Assembly (NCBI GenBank): GCA_002440975.1
Contig: DJWN01000003.1
Location: 1 to 46,029 of the forward strand
DNA from: Bacteroidales bacterium UBA6229
GTDB lineage: Bacteria > Bacteroidota > Bacteroidia > Bacteroidales > F082
DNA: 46,029 nucleotides
Direction: 5' to 3'
Shown: positions 43,451 through 46,029 of the stretch, in pieces
Position numbering within the stretch: the stretch's first letter is position 1
Layout: each line of letters starts with the position of its first letter
Position numbers and translations under genes: made by a program
Notes under the pieces: generated by a model
The model's database searches: none
What the model was told of the DNA's origin: nothing
The model's input: only the letters and a program-made list of their open reading frames with translations

Positions 43451-44191
43451 TTATCTTCTAACAATCAGCTTTTTAGCAAAGGCTGATTCTTGGTTCAGCA
43501 CAAGTTTATAGAAATAAATTCCTTCGGGTAAATCAGCCACCGAAACTTGAATTTTGCCTTTAACACCAGAGAAGGACTTTGATATAACTTCCTGCCCCAC
43601 GATGTTAAACAATTTTAATTCAATAGTTTCAATGCCGGTTGGGAAATCGTAATCAATGGCAAACTGATTTGTTGCGGGATTCGGGTAAGCCTCACTAATA
43701 GCAGCTTTCGACAGCAAATCATCTAAAGAAGTGGGTGAAATTACAAAACTGACAAAAAAATGCACCTGAACATCCGGTTCATTTTCAATAAAGAAAGTGT
43801 ACTTAATTATGGAGGTCCCATTATTCAACTTGGGAATATAATGTCCTGCGAAAACCCAATCAGGTGTCATCTCACCGGCAGGAATCGTATAAGGATATGG
43901 AGATTCTGTTACATCAGGTTCATAACAGGAACCCCAGCACAGATAGTTCGAAGAACCCTCAACTACATCAACATCCTCACGACGTGCTTTTACGGAGACA
44001 TCCCGATCTGAATTATTTTTAACCATTACGTGCGCCAGATGCTCTGAATATTCACTATCTGTCATTTCTTCAACAACATACACCATTGAGCCGTCTTCTA
44101 TTTCCTGACCGTCCCAATGCAGGGTTAACACCTGAGCTCCGGCAAATATTCCAGAAGTCAACAATACAACTAATAATAAAATTTTTTTCAT
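43451..44191 (-). CDS. T9SS cargo protein with CWGSC motif
   Basis: A 246-residue secreted protein with a signal peptide (residues 1-19, cut likely after AGAQ). A beta-rich domain of ~140 residues has a CWGSC pair (Cys85, Cys89) and the segment VFAGHYIPK...YTFFIE. The C-terminal ~75 residues are a type A T9SS sorting domain, starting AYPNPATNQFAIDY, with LKLFNIVGQEV, and ending IYFYKLVLN...KKLIVRR. The domain has no function I can name. The gene is divergent from the CGPC-motif T9SS gene at 44369, with 177 bases between them. The two Cys could form a disulfide or be a redox target, but this is inference. Confidence 0.82.
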   Translation of the reverse strand: MKKILLLVVLLTSGIFAGAQVLTLHWDGQEIEDGSMVYVVEEMTDSEYSEHLAHVMVKNNSDRDVSVKARREDVDVVEGSSNYLCWGSCYEPDVTESPYPYTIPAGEMTPDWVFAGHYIPKLNNGTSIIKYTFFIENEPDVQVHFFVSFVISPTSLDDLLSKAAISEAYPNPATNQFAIDYDFPTGIETIELKLFNIVGQEVISKSFSGVKGKIQVSVADLPEGIYFYKLVLNQESAFAKKLIVRR

Positions 44192-44310
44192 TTCAAATAG
44201 GTTTTATTCATCAATTTATTTACAAAAATCGTGCTAAAATATCTTATTATTATTTTCTAAACCAATGACAACTAATCAAGGGTAAAAGTTGTCTGTAAGC
44301 ATAAGAATAT

Positions 44311-44340
44311 TTTGCAAGTTTAAATATTTTTTTAGTTTTG
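44311..44340 (+). promoter_or_regulatory. Promoter of the CGPC-motif T9SS gene
   Basis: TTTG (44311-44314), 18 bases, TAGTTTTG (44333-44340), ending 28 bases before the ATG. Both boxes fit the Bacteroidota consensus. Confidence 0.65.
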
Positions 44341-44368
44341 TCGCACCTCAATACCTAAATTAATTCTT

Positions 44369-46029
44369 ATGAAAAAGCATTTTACTTTATTTATTTTTGG
44401 CTTGTTGATGCCATTTTTAGCCTGGACACAGGTGCCTCGTATGTTATTGTCCGAAAATTTCACCAGCACTACCTGCGGCCCCTGTGCTGCTCAAAATCCG
44501 GCTTATGACGCCCTGCTCAATGCCAATCAGGATAAAATTACCTCGATAAAATATCATATGAGCTGGCCGGCTCCGGGCAACGACCCCATGTATTTACACA
44601 ACACGGTTGATAATAATGCACGTAAAAATTATTACAATATCAATTCAGTGCCACATCTCTATATGAGTGGTAATTTGTTTCATGGAATGCCCTCTCAGGT
44701 AAGCCAGACCATGATCAACAATTATTCGGCAAACAATCCTTCGCCTTTTGAAATTTTTCTGCAGCATCGCCTGTCTGATGATCAGGACAGTGTATATGTG
44801 ACTATGCTGATTCGTGCTGATCAGGCTGTAAGTGGCAATTTGGTAGCACATATTGCTGTAATTGAAAAACATGTAAGCTTTTCTTCTCCTCCCGGAACAA
44901 ATGGTGAGACTCAATTTCACAACGTAATGAAAGCCCTGATACCATCACGAAGTGGCACTGACCTTCCTGATTTTGAGGAAGGTGATTATCATATTATTGA
45001 AGCAGCATGGGAATTGGCTAACGTGTATGATATTGACGAAATTGCAGCCGTTGGCTTTGTGCAGGATAATACTTCCAAGCATGTGCATCAGGCCGCAAAT
45101 AGCAGTACAGAATTATTCGACCCTTTATTTGCCAACGATGCAACTATAAAAGCTATCAGCAATGCAACCAGCATGAATTGCAGCGGCACCATGGAGCCCG
45201 TGATTGAAATTGCAAATTTTGGAGCATCACCCCTCACCAGTGCCACAATAGAATTTTTTGTGAATGATGAATCAGTTCATAGTATGGACTGGACCGGCTC
45301 GCTTGAATTTTTGCAAAAAGCCAATGTAGAAGTCGATGAGTTTGAATTCTTCCTTCAGGATGAAAACATCCTGGAAGTTGTAATCACCACAACCAATGGT
45401 GGTTCTGACGATTATCCTAAGAATAATATCATGACTTATGAGTTTTTGCAATCACCCAATATAAATGGAGAACCAGTAAGCTTATTCATATTACTCAACA
45501 ATGCCCCGGAAGAAACCAGTTGGGAGCTTTTTAATCAGAATGGCGAGGTAATTCAGTCGGGTGGGCCATATTCAATTCCTAACAGCGTTGTAAGTCAGCC
45601 ACTCGAAGTTTCTGATTTAGGCTGTTATGAATTTGTAATTTATGATGCTGGCGGCAATGGTCTTTGCTGTGGACAAGGCACAGGTTATTATGCAGTTCTG
45701 GGAGGTGGTAATGAACCGCTGTTCACCGGACAGTCATTTGGCACACACGAACGCAACCAATTTGCTTATGGTTATGTTGGGCAGGATGAAATTTCCGTAT
45801 CCCCGAGAATCCGTATCTACCCCAATCCGATTGAAACCGGAAACACTTTATATATCGAACTGACCAAAAGTACTGATGTGAAGGTGAATCTGTTCTCAAT
45901 CACCGGAAAACAAGTGGCTGAACTTGATATGGGCACGTTGAATGCCGGCACTCATTCACTCGACCAGTTCACTGATCTTACCAAAGGGATGTATATCCTT
46001 TCTTTGGGTATAATAGACAAAAAGGAGGC
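44369..46029 (+). CDS. T9SS cargo, Omp28-like with thioredoxin-like CGPC motif (3' partial)
   Basis: An open frame of at least 553 residues that runs off the right edge, so the stop is outside. It has a signal peptide (residues 1-20, then QVPRM). A thioredoxin-like domain follows, with CGPC (Cys36, Cys39) and a likely cis-proline in SVPHLYMSG. Next is an Omp28-like region with VIEK, NGETQFHNVM and FVQDNTSK, sharing a clear pattern with the partial gene at 3-932. A beta-sandwich segment and a cysteine-containing stretch (DAGGNGLCCGQGTGYY) come next. The end is a type A T9SS sorting domain (IRIYPNPIETGNTLYI...KGMYILSL), nearly complete at the edge. It is probably a surface or secreted thiol-disulfide protein. 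Confidence 0.85.
   Translation, partial: MKKHFTLFIFGLLMPFLAWTQVPRMLLSENFTSTTCGPCAAQNPAYDALLNANQDKITSIKYHMSWPAPGNDPMYLHNTVDNNARKNYYNINSVPHLYMSGNLFHGMPSQVSQTMINNYSANNPSPFEIFLQHRLSDDQDSVYVTMLIRADQAVSGNLVAHIAVIEKHVSFSSPPGTNGETQFHNVMKALIPSRSGTDLPDFEEGDYHIIEAAWELANVYDIDEIAAVGFVQDNTSKHVHQAANSSTELFDPLFANDATIKAISNATSMNCSGTMEPVIEIANFGASPLTSATIEFFVNDESVHSMDWTGSLEFLQKANVEVDEFEFFLQDENILEVVITTTNGGSDDYPKNNIMTYEFLQSPNINGEPVSLFILLNNAPEETSWELFNQNGEVIQSGGPYSIPNSVVSQPLEVSDLGCYEFVIYDAGGNGLCCGQGTGYYAVLGGGNEPLFTGQSFGTHERNQFAYGYVGQDEISVSPRIRIYPNPIETGNTLYIELTKSTDVKVNLFSITGKQVAELDMGTLNAGTHSLDQFTDLTKGMYILSLGIIDKKE

Noticed and set aside
44645..44920. Minus-strand 91-codon frame inside the right-edge T9SS gene
   Set aside because: It is fully antisense to a well-supported coding frame and has no recognisable features.

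Overview
The window looks like a chromosomal piece of a Bacteroidota bacterium, most likely Bacteroidales-like. The evidence is three secreted proteins with type IX secretion (T9SS) C-terminal sorting domains, promoters of the TTTG / TAnnTTTG type, almost no Shine-Dalgarno sequences, a MurE of the meso-diaminopimelate type, and an adjacent pair of glycine-lipid-type acyltransferases. I see no phage, insertion sequence, CRISPR array or rRNA. The genes are housekeeping genes plus cell-envelope functions.

Layout. 1-5.1 kb: the 3' end of a T9SS cargo gene, a secreted S37-type peptidase, a sodium:solute symporter and a DMT transporter, then a convergent YitT-family membrane protein. 6.0-7.9 kb: tRNA-Leu(TAA) and tRNA-Gly(GCC) on the minus strand, then metK preceded by a clear SAM-II type riboswitch. 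8.0-12.6 kb: a YjbR-family protein, a membrane-anchored thioredoxin, a CorA channel, and a large barrel / OmpA-like / TPR protein. 12.8-19.6 kb: single housekeeping genes (TrmH-type methylase, mutS, an esterase, a queuosine-precursor transporter, dtd, pdxJ, trmO). 19.7-22.4 kb: rplM-rpsI-rpsB-tsf, with a structured leader before rpsB.

22.5-38.4 kb is the division and cell wall (dcw) cluster on the minus strand, transcribed mraZ-rsmH-ftsL-ftsI-murE-mraY-murD-ftsW-murG-murC-ftsQ-ftsA-ftsZ-yqeY. Most junctions overlap or are only a few bases apart. It supplies the cytoplasmic UDP-muramyl-peptide steps (except MurA, MurB and MurF, which are not here), lipid I and II synthesis, the septal synthase pair FtsW/FtsI, and the FtsA/FtsZ ring.

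38.7-41.2 kb carries a PlsC-like acyltransferase, a GNAT acyltransferase and the GTPase EngB. Convergent to these are a biotin carrier and a carboxyltransferase of the methylmalonyl-CoA decarboxylase / propionyl-CoA carboxylase type. The right end holds two divergent T9SS cargo genes. One, cut by the window edge, has a thioredoxin-like CGPC motif and is a paralogue of the truncated gene at the left edge.

The most interesting non-coding signals are the metK SAM-II riboswitch with a competing hairpin, and the repeat-flanked hairpin before rpsB. The most interesting proteins are the surface thiol-motif T9SS proteins and the OmpA-like protein that lacks the usual peptidoglycan-binding Asp.
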